Below, piece by piece: positions 11,775-24,244 of a DNA stretch of 64,000 nt. Below the pieces are notes generated by a model. That model saw nothing but the letters and a program-made list of their open reading frames with translations. It was not told where the DNA came from and ran no database searches. Numbering within the stretch: position 1 is the stretch's first letter; each line of letters opens with the position of its first letter. This stretch comes from Arabidopsis thaliana (Eukaryota > Streptophyta > Magnoliopsida > Brassicales > Brassicaceae). A program made the position numbers and the translations under genes. The DNA lies in contig NC_003070.9 in assembly GCF_000001735.4 (NCBI RefSeq), positions 7,812,001 through 7,876,000 on the forward strand, read 5' to 3'.

Positions 11775-14602
11775 GTCTCTTTTACATATGTTATATATTA
11801 TCGGTAATGATTGTATTATATGGTTCTTGTTTTATGTATAAAAAGCATTGAGCACTATTGACTGTGATTAACCATGTTAATCATCCTTTAAACCTTGCTT
11901 TTGATCTTAAGAATTATTGTATTATGCATATTAATTAGATTTGTGTTCTACTGATTATTCTACTTCTAACTATCTGATTAATTACCATTAAAAGATAAAG
12001 ATTTATTGTGTGGAGATTAGATATATCACACCATTTCAATTCTTTTTACAGTCAGTAATTGACAAATCAAGAAAATTCGAAATCGTATTTGTGAAAATTG
12101 TATACCAACTTAATATATTGATATACAAGTTTGTACCTTATGTACTGTGGATTTCATGTATATCAACCCACCAAAAATATATATTTACCGTACTGTTTTA
12201 ACTTCATGCTTACTTTCGAATATAAGGAATTAAGGATGATCCAATAGAATTTCTTCATTTTCTGTTGTATTGAAACAAAAAAAAATGAATATTTGAATAT
12301 GATTTTGGTCAAGTAAGGAATCTCATACCTATTCAGCCTAGCATTGACTGGTCCCTCATTGTAACATTTTAAGAGATTCTTACTTTTTTGCATGTCTCAG
12401 TTTTGATAGATTCCTAATGGCTAATGCTCTCCTTTTGCTTCATAAAAGAATTCTTGTTTTAAGCAAAATATTCTTTAGGAAAAACCAACCAATAAGTTCA
12501 TAACTTTTATTTTTCAACCGGTTCTATGGTCAAAAAAATATCAAAGTTAATTTAGTTTGTTGGTGTTAATGTCCTCGTTGTGAATTACCATCTAAATATT
12601 TACCCAACATAACGTATGTTGTTGGCGATTAAAACAAAAAAATCATTGAATAGAGTCTGTCTTCTACCTTTATATAAAGCCAAAACTTCTGTGTTCCTTT
12701 TCTTCTAGACTTGCTTTATTTAAGTTGTGTTATTGAGCCATCATCTTATTGTTTTGGATTGAGTTGTCCCATCTAAAATAAGCAAAGACAAGATAGGGAA
12801 CATATCATGTGAGGATCGAGCTCATTAAACTTTATAATAGTTCATGCATACCAATTACTGTATGAATTATTTAGAATACTCCCTTTCATAATTAATAGCA
12901 TACAACAAAACTCGATAATTGTCTCTCCCAATACCTTCTCTAGGTCATGAAGAAAAGAAAGTTCAAATGGGCCTCCCAAAGCCTATCTACTTCACATTGA
13001 TGGATCTCTATCATTGACATGGGTTGGGCTTCATGAACCCTGCTTGACAGCCTTATTTGAAGCGATGAGCATCTGAGTTTTAGTATATTATTTTTGTTGT
13101 GATCAATTTTTGTTTGGTGTATTTGATGAATGATGCGTCAAAGTCTCAAACACTGTTTCCTCCATTAGTAAAACAATTTTGTTTGTTTGGGCAAAAGCAT
13201 CTTCAGATCGCATATTCTATTATAGCACCTCTGATTCATTAGACATATGTCATCTTTTTGCCAATTGTCAAATTGAATCAGCAAATTTTAGTAGATGTCA
13301 TGCAAAATGATGTTAGAATATCTCATCTAATTGGACCAAAAAAGCATATCTCATCTAATTATATTATTTCACATTATATTATAAAAATTTCTTTATTTGA
13401 TCAGTTATTTATTTATAAATTATAACTATATTATGATTGTTCAAACAAGTCCGGTTTGAGAAAATACTAATCTATCTCATCTCTCTCTAAAGAGTATAGA
13501 TCATATGTTATTAGTTATTATGTAAAGTTGTAGTATCATTTTCTATTAAGCTTTAATAGGTTTTATGATATGATAATCATTTTCCTCAAACCGAACCATC
13601 TAGACCAAGAAGAAAAAAAGGCAATGATTTGGGGTGGTTATTGAAGGCTTTGAAGAGGTGCTTCATCTGCTGAATTTTGCTGTCGTAGTGTATTATTTAG
13701 TATATATTTTTAATTAAGTGAAACGTATTATACTATTATGGTCTATACAACTCCACGAGAGGTTGCTGACACAAATTTATTCAATATTCGATTTCCGACT
13801 AGAAACCTTCTCGCAACAAATTCCATACTATACCATTCCACTTATTTAAATCGTATATCTTACATAGTACAAGTCTACAATAAAGCATTGTTGGCAACAT
13901 TTTCAGTACCTTTGTTTGGCAAAAGAAAACACAACCATCGATCCTTCGATGTTTAAGTCCACAGGAAACTTCGTTGGATACAACAACAAAAAGAGAAGAG
14001 AACATACATAGATGAAAATAAAATGCTATTTAAATTAATAAAACAAACGTATTTTGTTCCTTATAATTGCGAAAATAATTTCCCCTTGTGTTGGTTGTCC
14101 TCACTGTCTCAATTGTCACTACCTAAGGAAGCCGATCTTTTGTTGTTTTACGTCTTAAGTTTGCGATTTTTTTGGACTTACGAAAATTAAATGCAAAAAA
14201 AACAAGAAATAGAAAGTTGACAAAAACAAGAAATATAAATCGTCTAAAGCTTGCTTTATGTAAACTCATAAAATCCTCCTTTTTGGGCATTGACAAGTTC
14301 ATCTGTCTCTCTTGTCGTAGTGAAAGAGAAAAAGAAACAAGTTTTTTTCTGTTGGGTAATTTTCTACTCGTCATTGGTTTCATCGACATTGAACTAGAAC
14401 CAGGTTTGTCTCCGTTCAAGCATTGCTTATAGTTTCTTCCCAATTAGATCTGTATGCAATCAAATTAAATTGCTAATGTGTTTGCTATGATCACAGAGTT
14501 ACTCAGGGTTTCACTATCGAGTTTTTTTAGATCTTTAATCACGATAATTAGTTTGCTAATTATAGAATCTACCACAAAATTTGGTTTCTTTTTTTCTCCA
14601 GA
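11775..14602. other. Long intergenic region, FLZ to phosphoglycerate mutase
   Basis: About 2.8 kb of A/T-rich DNA without a convincing gene. Frames at 12010-12201, 12163-12393, 13738-13956 and the opposed pair 14123-14443/14172-14432 are short and lack domains. Around 12876 an ACTCCCTTTCATAATTAAT stretch resembles the end of a cut-and-paste MITE, but I find no partner. A possible leader intron of the next gene runs from a CAG|GTTTGT at 14403/14404 to a TTTCTCCAG at 14601, one base before its ATG. Confidence 0.45.
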
Positions 14603-16055
14603 ATGGCTACTGCTACGTCTCACCAATCAGTCGTTTCATTTGCTTCTCTCCGGTCTTCTCCTTCTTCTACAATCTCTCAATGTGGATTCAAGATCGATTC
14701 TTCACTGAGCTTTACATCGAAAAAGACAAACTTTTGCAAGATTAAAGCAATGGCATCATCAGTTTCTTATGACAACACTCTCTTGTCTCCTTCCAAGACA
14801 ATCCCTGACAATTCTCAAAAGAAATCAAGTAAGTATATGCTCTGTTTTTTTTAATTCCTCAAATCTCACTTTGGTTAATGATTATTTATCTAAATACAAG
14901 TTTGTGTGTTTTGATGGTTTAGATGAAGCAGCTTTGATATTGATTAGGCATGGAGAATCTTTATGGAACGAGAAGAATCTTTTTACTGGTTGTGTTGATG
15001 TGCCATTGACTGAGAAAGGTGTTGAAGAAGCTATTGAAGCAGGGAAGAGGATTAGTAACATTCCTGTTGATGTTATCTTTACATCTTCTTTGATTCGTGC
15101 TCAGATGACTGCAATGCTTGCTATGATTCAACACCGTCGTAAGAAGGTACCGATCATCTTGCACGATGAAAGCGAACAGGCGAAAACTTGGAGTCAAGTT
15201 TTTAGTGATGAGACTAAAAACCAATCCATTCCTGTCATACCTGCTTGGCAGCTCAATGAAAGAATGTATAAATATATCTGGCTTTCACTGTCTCTCAACA
15301 TATTGAGCTTTGAACTGATAATAAGCTTTATCTGCTTTAAAACGTTTTTGGATGTAGGTATGGAGAATTACAAGGTCTTAACAAGCAAGAAACAGCCGAG
15401 AGATATGGGAAAGAGCAAGTTCACGAATGGCGTAGGAGTTATGATATTCCTCCTCCCAAAGGAGAGAGTTTGGAGATGTGTGCTGAGAGAGCAGTAGCTT
15501 ATTTTCAGGACAATGTAATGAGGATTCTTTATTAAGTCCCTTGCTAACTTTTCTCCTTAGTTTGTCTAGTAATGTTGGATGTCAAATTGCAGATCGAACC
15601 GAAGCTTGCAGCTGGAAAGAACGTAATGATAGCTGCTCACGGGAACTCGCTGCGGTCTATCATTATGTATCTTGACAAATTGACTTGCCAGGAGGTATGA
15701 TAAAAAGACTAGTTACATATCCATTCTTGATTACTGGTTATGCAATTTTTCTGATGAATAACTGAAATTGTCTTGATGGTTTTGGTTCTTAGGTGATAAG
15801 TCTAGAGCTATCGACAGGTATACCTCTTCTCTACATATTCAAAGAAGGCAAATTCATGAAGCGGGGAAGCCCGGTTGGTCCAACAGAAGCTGGTGTTTAT
15901 GCTTATACCAAGGTTATGCATCATTTCTCTCTTCTTCATCTTTTTAGATTTCTCTGTTTCAAATTTCAATGATTCTGAGTGTTTCTTTGTGGTTGCAGAG
16001 ATTGGCTCAATACAGACAGAAGCTAGAGGACGATAGTGAAGTACTCTGTGCCTGA
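14603..16055 (+). CDS. Phosphoglycerate mutase family protein (dPGM-like), plastid-targeted
   Basis: Histidine phosphatase superfamily. I read about six exons, first ATG 14603, TGA 16053-16055; about 334 residues. The first 70-75 residues are Ser/Thr-rich and poor in acids ([19 protein letters not shown]), as in a chloroplast transit peptide. The catalytic domain starts at [18 protein letters not shown] with the phospho-accepting His in RHGE and the [11 protein letters not shown] loop. The second active-site His is in [17 protein letters not shown]. The substrate-loop segment has [18 protein letters not shown], and the end is [18 protein letters not shown]. These fit cofactor-dependent mutases that interconvert 3- and 2-phosphoglycerate. 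Plant glycolysis mainly uses the unrelated iPGM, so the plastid role is less certain. Likely At1g22170. Confidence 0.9.
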
Positions 16056-16433
16056 AGTAAACTAGAAAATTTGGTTCTTCATCTACTCAACTCTCTTCCC
16101 ACAAGCTTAGGACCTTAGAGGCGTTTACAAAGAATACATAACTTCTGATTTTGTTCTTTTTTTCTGGTTCTTCTTCATTCATATGTGTCATAACCACCAC
16201 TGTTACCTGAAGGATAATGTTCAAAATGTGACCGTTTCCGTCTTTCTAGCCAAACACTTGTTGATGTTGTGTTTGTTGTTGTTACCAAACTCTTTAAGCA
16301 AACAAGTATTATTCTGTGAAACATTTAAGAATCTGCACTTTTACTGGTCTTAATTGTGTAACAACAACAACAAAAATTATAGCTCCAGCATAGTATTAGC
16401 TCCAGAAGCTTCTACAACTTTAGGATTTCATGT
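16056..16433. other. Convergent 3' flanks
   Basis: The mutase (+) and the SEC14 gene (-) converge here with 378 bases between stop codons, so this must hold both 3' UTRs. An (ACA)n-like run occurs near 16361-16372. No gene seen. Confidence 0.6.
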
Positions 16434-17745
16434 TTAGGTTTTTGTTGTATCTAAAGGAGATTGCAAAGTTCCATTCTCTATAGTCTCATCTTCTTTGTCC
16501 TCCAAATACTTCATCTCAGAGTCTGAAACTTCAGAATCTGAGTTAGTCAAATGAGCTGAGGTTGATGACACTGTGGTGTTTCCATAGAACTTCAAATCAT
16601 CCTCTCTCATTCTCTCAGCATATTTCTCAAAATTGAAACCCGCATCGCTGTTTTTTCCACCAAATGCAACCTCGAGTTGCTCCATATCGAAAAGATCCTC
16701 CAGAAGCTTGTTGCTGAGGTTATCATCTGAGTAGACAAATTTCACCTTGTTGCTGGTCTTTGGCTCTAAAAATGGTTTCACCATCTGCATATTAAACAAT
16801 TTCCTCTTATGTCAAAAAGCTTCATGATGCATAAGGACTTGCATATAGAGAGATTTTGAAATGTACCTTATAAAACGACTCAAAAATCTTAGGCGGGTTG
16901 TATACAATGGCCAAGCCTAAGCGTTCAGGGTAATGTTCTTGTAACACATGAGCGGTTTCTCGAGACACTTTCAAGGAGATATGAGACATGTTGAAACCGT
17001 GAAAATCGATTAGCCAAACCATTTGCTCTTGGTTATCTGGTAGGTTCAAGATTGCATTTTCCATACAGTACACCAAGATTCTAATCTGCCCTTTATATGA
17101 TTTTGTATTCTGTAGTAAACCCAAAAAAGATATTAATCGACATGTATATAGCAACAGAGCTTTGGAAGGAAAATGGAGAAGAAGCCAAACCTGGCAACTT
17201 GGTCTCATAACAAGAACTGTTCTTCCATACTTATCGGTACAATTAGCTCGGTATATTTTTCCGGTCTCAGCTTCTCGTGCTATCTCCTCCTATAATAACC
17301 ATTTCACATAACATGACAAATAAGAACCATATTATAAACTGATGGGATATTTATTGTCCACGAATATGTAAATACATACCCATCGAATCTCCTCAGGTTT
17401 GTATTGAGCCCTCCATTTTAGTGTTTCTTTAAGCATTTTAGTTGCTTTCTTGACATGGCCGTTACGCGCAGCCAAATACCGAGTAATGGCGGCATCTGAA
17501 CAAAACTCAGATGACTTCTCAGTCAATGGCCCTAGTAATGTCCTCACTTCATTTATCTATGTTGTCAAAACACACAATCTTTATATCAAAAGAAGACAAA
17601 AAAAAAATTGATACACGCATGAAATATCACAGAGCTGCTAATGGTTCCCCTTATCATCATCATCATATACCTTGTTTAGATACTCCTCTGGTGTCAAAGA
17701 TTTCTCAAATCCATTTGAAGATGATTTATTAGAATCAGAATTCAT
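16434..17745 (-). CDS. SEC14/CRAL-TRIO phosphatidylinositol-transfer-like protein
   Basis: Five or so coding exons (17745 to about 17670, 17556-17380, about 17290-17190, 17110-16867, 16793-16434); roughly 310 residues. The start is MNSDSNKSSSNGFEK and the end LQSPLDTTKT. The CRAL-TRIO N-terminal helices contain DAAITRYLAARNGHVKKA and MLKETLKWRAQYKPEEIRW. The lipid-binding domain has YCMENAILNLP, MVWLIDFHGFNMSHIS and the HYPERLGLAIVYNPPKIFES signature, then KVKFVYSDD. The C-terminus is acidic and Ser-rich. Sec14-like proteins exchange phosphatidylinositol and other lipids between membranes; this member is of the short SEC14-only type (probably At1g22180). A 5'-leader intron is likely (see separate entry). 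Ligand not predictable from sequence. Confidence 0.9.
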
Positions 17746-17750
17746 ATCTT

Positions 17751-18390
17751 GCTGAAATTCAAGAGCAAAGTTGCAACCAAACTAATTGATTAGAGAAAAA
17801 TAAATAGTCAAAATACAGAGATTTATACACTGTAATTTGATTGTTAATTCTTTGGCCAGAAACAGGGATGATTACAAGAATAAAGGCATTAACAGAGGTA
17901 GATTTTAGCCGTGGTTAAGAAGTTATTAAGCTAATAACGATGTTAACTAGATACAAATGCTCGCTTTGATTACTTAAAACGAAGTACATGATATGATCAA
18001 ATAACCATTTCTTAAAGACAGAAAACACAAAAACAATACATTTTTTGAAAAGAATCAAGATTTACGCAAGACGAACTAATTCACATCTGACCTTGATCTT
18101 ACTCTTAGATAACTAGAATCAATAAATCAAAAGTTAAAGAACATACTCACCTGGAAAAGAAAAAAAATAATTAGAGTGATCAGCGAGCGATGCGATCGGA
18201 TCGAATGAGTCAAAACCTAAAATCTAGGGTATTGAAGAGCATAAATTGAGACCAACGAGTCTTAAGCGTCGGTCTGAAAAAAATCAATGAAAGTCTCGCT
18301 GTAAGAAAAGTAGTAGATTGATTTTTCAGGCGGCTAACGGACAATGTGATGAGAGCTGAGAGACACGTGACGCGCGATTGAGAACACCTT
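17751..18390 (-). promoter_or_regulatory. SEC14 gene leader with 5'-UTR intron
   Basis: On the minus strand, a pyrimidine tract ending TTTTCCAG|GTGAGTATG gives a strong donor with the last exon base at 18151, and AATTTCAG before 17751 gives an acceptor six bases before the ATG. The implied 400-base intron would join a leader exon from about 18340-18151 to the coding exon. Confidence 0.6.
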
Positions 18391-19107
18391 TTCAAAGTAT
18401 TTCTTGATCTAACGTCGACTTAGTGAAATAGACCGGGAATTAAACCCGGTTTTGACTTCTTGATTTGATATTTGGTTATATGATTAAATGTGAATGTGAC
18501 GGTCTAACCGCTCTGACATTACCAACCATGTTTCTCGTACGTCATGCCAACTGCATTTTATACCCAAAAAGGAAAAATTTATTAGGTTAGATAAGCTTTT
18601 TTTTTTTTTGTTGCTAAGATAAGCATTTTGTTATTTAAGAACTTTGAATTAATTGAGAGTTTTAAACTATTTTTTAATTTATAAGACAATAGTTGATTAT
18701 TAATCATTTTCATATTGTAATATTTGATCATTGAAATATTATTGAAATTGAATTTATATTTATAGTTATTAATTAAATCACATGTGATTTCAAACAAATT
18801 AACAGGTCTCATGGGCCTAGTCTTGTACTTGTAGCCCATTAATATGATTTGATCTATTTCTTTTGTTTGGTTTTAGTTTTGATCTATTTCATATCTTCTT
18901 TTGCTGTTTTTTTTTTTTTGGAAGTTCTTTTTAGTTGAGCTTTTAGGGATGGTTTTTTTTCGGAGGGTGATCCACAATATTCGCCATTATAATGGAGATC
19001 CATGATAAAACTTTGATCCTAGTACAGAAGAGTGATATTGTTCGATTAATTTCAAATTTCTATTCAGTTTTTTTTTCTCACATAATTTTCTTTTTATTTG
19101 TTATAGT

Positions 19108-19872
19108 TATATTTTAGGGTCATTTTGAAAAGTACCCTGTTTTTGAGTTATGCTTTGAAAAATACCTTTATTCTAATTTTAATGAAAACTACAATCTTTT
19201 ATATGTTAAATGACAATTTGTGTAATTTAAGTTTAAAGCTATATTTTAGTAAATCAAAACTAAACTCGAATTTAGAGAAAAAAATTTAACTAAATTTGAA
19301 ATAATATTATATATACATATATATTAACACAAAGCTGATTTGTTATTTTTAATATAAAAAATCAATAAGATAATATCTAAAAATATTATAAAGTCTATCA
19401 CTTAATATTTGTTATATCATATAAAATAAAATAATCTCCAACATTCCAAGCATATTTTTCAGCTCAACATATCACCAAACTTTTCTTCTATTCAATAATT
19501 TTCGTTGAATGATTTTGAAAAGTAAACTATATTATAAGTTTTCAATAATAATGAATCATCAAAATCTGCACCACAACAATAACACATGACTTTATAAAAA
19601 TCATAACTTAACATTGGTAGAATGTTGTTATTCATTATTGTTTTAAAATAGTATTTAAGATAATAATCTTTTGGAATTATTAGTTATATTAAGATTTTGT
19701 AAAAATGAAATATTTAATTATTACAAATAAATTGATTTGATATTTGAAATAGAGATATTATTAGTCGTTATTAAGTTTGATTTTACATATTTAAAAGTAA
19801 AAATGAAGGAAAAAGTATTTTTCAAAGTGTAAACAAAAAGAGGGTATTTTTCCAAATTTACTCTATATTTTA
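19108..19872. mobile_element. Non-autonomous Mutator-like element (MITE-sized) with 9-bp target duplication
   Basis: The element spans 19117-19863 (747 bp). It is flanked by identical 9-base direct repeats TATATTTTA at 19108-19116 and 19864-19872. The two ends are inverted repeats over about 55 bases with mismatches: the left end begins GGGTCATTTTGAAAAGTACC and the right end, read on the minus strand, begins GAGTAAATTTGGAAAAATAC. Both then continue CCT(G/C)TTTTTG and share CTTTGAAAAATAC further in. 9-bp duplications and long inverted ends are typical of Mutator-like elements. The interior is A/T-rich with no coding capacity, so it would need transposase from elsewhere. Family assignment is inference. 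Confidence 0.75.
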
Positions 19873-20699
19873 AGGATAAATGATAAGATTAACCTAAATT
19901 TAATCGGTTAAAAATATAGGTAGATGGTCAGGACTTACGTGATTGCACAAAAGTAAAGGAAAGCAACAAGTGTTTAGCAACAATGGCAAAAGTCTTTTTA
20001 TGCCAAAAGCTCAACATATCAAGGAAATGCATTAGCAAATGACATGTATTTAGATGGATACACAACTATATATTTTTTTCTCAAATTTTCGAATTTAGAA
20101 AATATATTTAATAATACGAAAATAACAATTTGTATATTTTAAGCACGTTTACGGAAGGAGTCCTATACTATGGAGTATGATTTATCGTTTCTGTTTATTG
20201 GTGTTTTTTTTGTAATACAACGTAAAAAGTCCATTAATGAGAACAAAATACATCCTTGAGAAGCTTTTTTTCTTACCATCTTGTACAAAAACATACGACA
20301 TAATCACATAAGCTTTGTATAATAAATAGTCTGCAATGGCCATATGTCATGCAAAAATTAACGGAGACAATTCACCTAAAATCCACATGCAATTCCTCTT
20401 TCCCTCGTAGAACAACGTGCAACTGATCGAAAAACAACGACACCCTCCTTTCGATATCACCAAAGGAAAAATAAATTAGCAAATCTATTTTTCTCTACTT
20501 TCACTTCACCCAATACACGCATTTTCACATGCATTTGTATTTTACCAACTTGTTCTACTACTACTATATTTCTCATCTTATGCATTAATATAAATTAAAA
20601 TTAGGTGAGTATATTTCTCATTTTACGTATTAGTGTTAATTAAATTAGGTGAGAAAATACAATTGTAAACTAGTAAGATCATTCAAAGTCAAGAGGTCA

Positions 20700-20930
20700 A
20701 AAAGACACGTGGAGTTTAATAAGCCTTTTAAGGTGAGCTAGTCAGATAAACAGTACAAAATGGACCTTTGAGGGTGAACACGTGGCAGATTCGCAACGGT
20801 TGTTTGACTTCGACAGATAAAACGGACGCGTTTGACGGAAACCGCGTTATGAGCATTAAATTGCAAAAGTTCATACCAAAAGCAAAAATCCAATCAGATC
20901 CACCTTCTTTTCTTTTCTTTTCTTTTCGAC
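20700..20930. promoter_or_regulatory. Promoter-like island with two CACGTG (ABRE/G-box) sites
   Basis: A patch richer in G/C than its surroundings holds GACACGTGG (CACGTG at 20706-20711) and AACACGTGGC (20779-20784), 73 bases apart. Nearby are a MYB-like CAACGG (20794-20799), a W-box core TTGAC (20804-20808) and an ACGCG motif near 20826. A (CTTTT)n tract follows at about 20908-20928. It lies 3.5 kb before ERF058 with no gene start nearby. It could be a distal enhancer of that stress-type factor or the promoter of an unannotated non-coding RNA. No transcript evidence is available here. Confidence 0.45.
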
Positions 20931-21184
20931 CAAATTAGTCACAAATCGGATCTACCTTTTTTCTTTACGATTTACAAATATTTCTCAAAAATCCTAAAAA
21001 TGACATGTATGTACTATTATATTACTTGATTTAGATGCAGTGAATCTAGCTATCAAACAACTACTTTTATAGACAAGTTAAGGAACAACAATGCAAAAAT
21101 GTCAGTCATTTCATTTGCCCCCAATAAAAAAAAAATGTCAGAGAACTTGAGAGTACACTAATAAAGTATTATTGTTTAAATAAA

Positions 21185-22075
21185 CTAGATGAACACCCAT
21201 GCTACGCATCGATTTTTGTTTTTAAAATTGTCGGAAAAATATGATTATGGTTTTTTGTTGATTTTGATGTTCATTTTGATTGTTTGACAAAAAAAAAAGA
21301 TGTTCATTTTGATAAATTCATCCATTTAATATAATTATTATTTTTTATGATTAGATTCATCTATAACTCAAAATATCAATTCAACTACAATATGAATATT
21401 TATATATTTATTATTCTAATATTTCACTATCATGATCACATACTATAACAGTAAATGATATACTGATATAAGTAGTTATATTACTTATGTATTTTAAAAC
21501 TTGTCTAACTTAATTGTAACAAACAATTCTTTATTCCATATATTATCTCGTTATCTAGTACACAATCACATCCTGATATGCTAGTAATTTAAGTCAACAT
21601 TTTAATTCTTATCCCTACCATATAATCATATAAAGTCACATGTTGTTGTTTTTTTGGTATGTCTAATGTCTAGGATGACTATTACGTGAAAAAATTATAT
21701 ATCAATGTTACAAAATTATCTTAACACACAAAATGTACCGAAAGAAGTTCATATGATAAATCAAATTCACAAAATATAATAATAATAAAATATTTAACTA
21801 AAATTACTAAATTAATATGAGGTTAGGTAGCAAACATCTAAACTACAACACAAGTAAATTTTTAGCCATTATAGATTAATGATTATTGATTAAATGTTTT
21901 TAATAAAATAAGTAGAATAAAATGAAAGTAGTGCTTGGTACATTATTATGACTTTTTATTTATCGAATGTTTTTTAGAAAATTCATTTAAGAGTGAGATT
22001 AACACAACAAAAGACTTTTAATTTTTTCTCAATTAGTTTTGCTAGTTTTTTTATTTAATTAATATAGAATGACAC
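21185..22075 (-). mobile_element. Probable decayed Helitron (ATREP-like), 3' end at 21185
   Basis: On the minus strand the sequence reads GATGCGTAGCATGGGTGTTC then ATCTAG|T, a small hairpin (ATGC-GTA-GCAT) about 10 bases before a terminal CTAG with T next, as in Helitron 3' ends. The body to the right is very A/T-rich and non-coding. A minus-strand TCTATATTAATTAAAT near 22072-22057 could be the 5' TC end, but that limit is a guess. Confidence 0.4.
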
Positions 22076-23775
22076 ATGTCATTTTTTTGTGTGATGATGT
22101 ATCATTTATATGGAGAGTGTAGGCCAATTTTCATATATATATGATTTTGAATAAAAAGAAAAATTCAAAAGGAGAAAAATAGGCAGCAAAAAGCTGTCAG
22201 TTATTACATACAGCTAAGACTTGAGTAATGATTTTGTAGTTGACTATTTCATTTCCCCTGTGGACACGCTCGGCTTACGGTTATGAAATCATGCGTTGGA
22301 GTTTTTCTTGCTTTTCCCTTTTCTCATGCGTAGAGTTTTTTTTCTTTCTTTACAATTTGTTTAACCATAGTTTTATAGGTTTGTAGCTATATGAGTGGTT
22401 AATTTATGGTCTAGCTAATTGGTCTTTTTCTTATTCAGTTTTTGCATTAAATGTAGATATCAATACTGAAAGTTGACTTTTATCAAAAATACATAACAAA
22501 GTATAAGAAAAATAACGCTTAGACAAGTTATTACACATATGCAATGTTCACCAAAGCAAGCAAGTACGAAATATACATGCATATGATAATACATGTAAAC
22601 GAGATAAATCAGCATCGTAAAGATGAACTGGTAACACGGACACGAGCCATCCACATGGGTGGTACCTCCTTATGCGCGTCTTCCCTCAAAATATTGATCA
22701 TTATAAAATGATGACACCATAGTCTAACCTTGCAAATTGACGCCGTATTGATTGTAGTGACATTTGTACACGATTACACGAAGCAATAAATTAAGTGATG
22801 CAACTCTATAAGATATCGTAAGATGATGAAATGTTTAATAAACTAATTAAATGGATGATATAATACGGAATTGACATTTGAGGAGTTCTCAGCCATTCAT
22901 TCTAACCCTCTAGACCCTTCTTTTTTAATCTTGTATGATTTATTATCTAAATAAAAGTCTAAACCACTCATTAACATGATATCATCATTACATTGCGAGC
23001 CAAAATTATTGCTTAACAATCATGAAGTCTACGTGTGTCACATTCGGAACCTCCGAATAATTATTTTTATACTTTTTCGGTTTGATATACTTCAATATAT
23101 ACTATTAATTTGGATAATCTCATTCTTAATATTCTCTCAGTTCCATTTTATTGAAAATTTTCAGAAGTTTTGTTTTCGCATATATACAAAAGAATTCTAA
23201 ATCTACTAGCTGGACTAGTGGACCAATTGTTGGACGCCTCTACCAAATAAATCGTAAAAATATGTTGATTTCAATTTTATCAATTTGGCTGGAATCGAAG
23301 TGCTCGTGTACATTAGTTTCAACCGCTTAGAAAGACGTCTAGCTAAATGAGTAGACAACCATTTTTTTAACTAATCTTTTAAAATTTATGGAGTTGTGTA
23401 CGTCCACTCACTTCTATTTGAATAGAAAAAAGATTAATATGGTTATGGAAGAAACGTCCCATAAAGCCGGTGTGAATGTAATATAATGAAATGATTCTCC
23501 ATCAAACTATGATTGTAAAATTAAAACGCTTCGATTATAGAATAAACTTGTAGAAACATTTTAACTTGTAAAAATTAACCATTCTAAAACAAAACTTGTT
23601 AAAACTCAACTTACAAACAATGTTTGATTGAAATTGAATATATATTATTTGGAGTACGTAAACATGGATGATCTTATCTGAAATAGTACATAAAATAACA
23701 AAAGAAAAAATTAATTAAACATATAAATTTGAGAAATATGAGGAGGATGGAAAAAAGAAGTCACGCCACGCCTCC

Positions 23776-24244
23776 TATATAAACAAGAGCCAAGCTAATG
23801 AGATAAGTGTATCGGTGAGGCTGAGAGTTATTCACTTACAAAAAAAAAAAAAAACTTGAGTGTAACCAAAAAAAAAAGTTGATATACTTTCTGGTTTTCT
23901 CCTTAACTTTTATTCTTTACAAATCCATCCCCCTTAGATCTGTTTATTTCCCGCTACTTTGATTCATTTCTGTTAGTAATCTGTCTTTCGTATAGAAGAA
24001 AACTGATTTCTTGGTTTGTATTTTCTTAAAGAGATCAATCTTTTTTTATTTTTGATCTTCTTGTGTTTTTTTTTCTTTGTAGAATTAATCGTTTGTGAGG
24101 GTATTTTTTTAATTCCCTCCTCTCAGAAATCTACACAGAGGTTTTTTATTTTATAAACCTCTTTTTCGATTTTCTTGAAAACAAAAAATCCTGTTCTTTA
24201 CTTTTTTTACAAGAACAAGGGAAAAAAATTTCTTTTTATTAGAA
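23776..24244 (+). promoter_or_regulatory. ERF058 TATA box and long AUG-free leader
   Basis: TATATAAA at 23776-23783 predicts transcription from about 23810, giving a leader of some 430 bases, very rich in T and A, in which I find no ATG at all. A perfect 8-base stem, AGAGGTTT (24137-24144) with AAACCTCT (24155-24162), sits 80 bases before the start codon. A leader intron cannot be excluded (TTTCTTTGTAG near 24083). Confidence 0.55.

Larger units (their letters stand above)
18391..24244. other. Gene-poor region with transposon remnants and the ERF058 promoter
   Basis: About 5.8 kb without a convincing gene, the largest gap in the window. It contains a MULE-like element (19108-19872), a promoter-like island (20700-20830), a Helitron-like end (21185) and a very A/T-rich stretch to about 22140. 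Minus-strand 18582-18839 and 22460-22654 and plus-strand 22976-23200 frames are A/T-driven and lack domains. Confidence 0.6.

Noticed and set aside
12876..12900. ACTCCCTTTCATAATTAAT, possible MITE end
   Set aside because: No inverted partner or target duplication was found nearby, so it is not listed as an element.
14123..14443. Opposed frames of 106 (-) and 86 (+) residues
   Set aside because: Low-complexity Lys/Phe-rich sequence upstream of the mutase, probably leader and promoter; neither has a domain.
18210..18395. 61-residue minus-strand frame in the SEC14 leader
   Set aside because: Its first codon is TTG rather than ATG, so it is not a credible upstream ORF as given.
22976..23200. 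74-residue hydrophobic frame (+)
   Set aside because: Ile/Phe-rich composition expected from A/T-rich DNA; no domain and no splice or promoter support.
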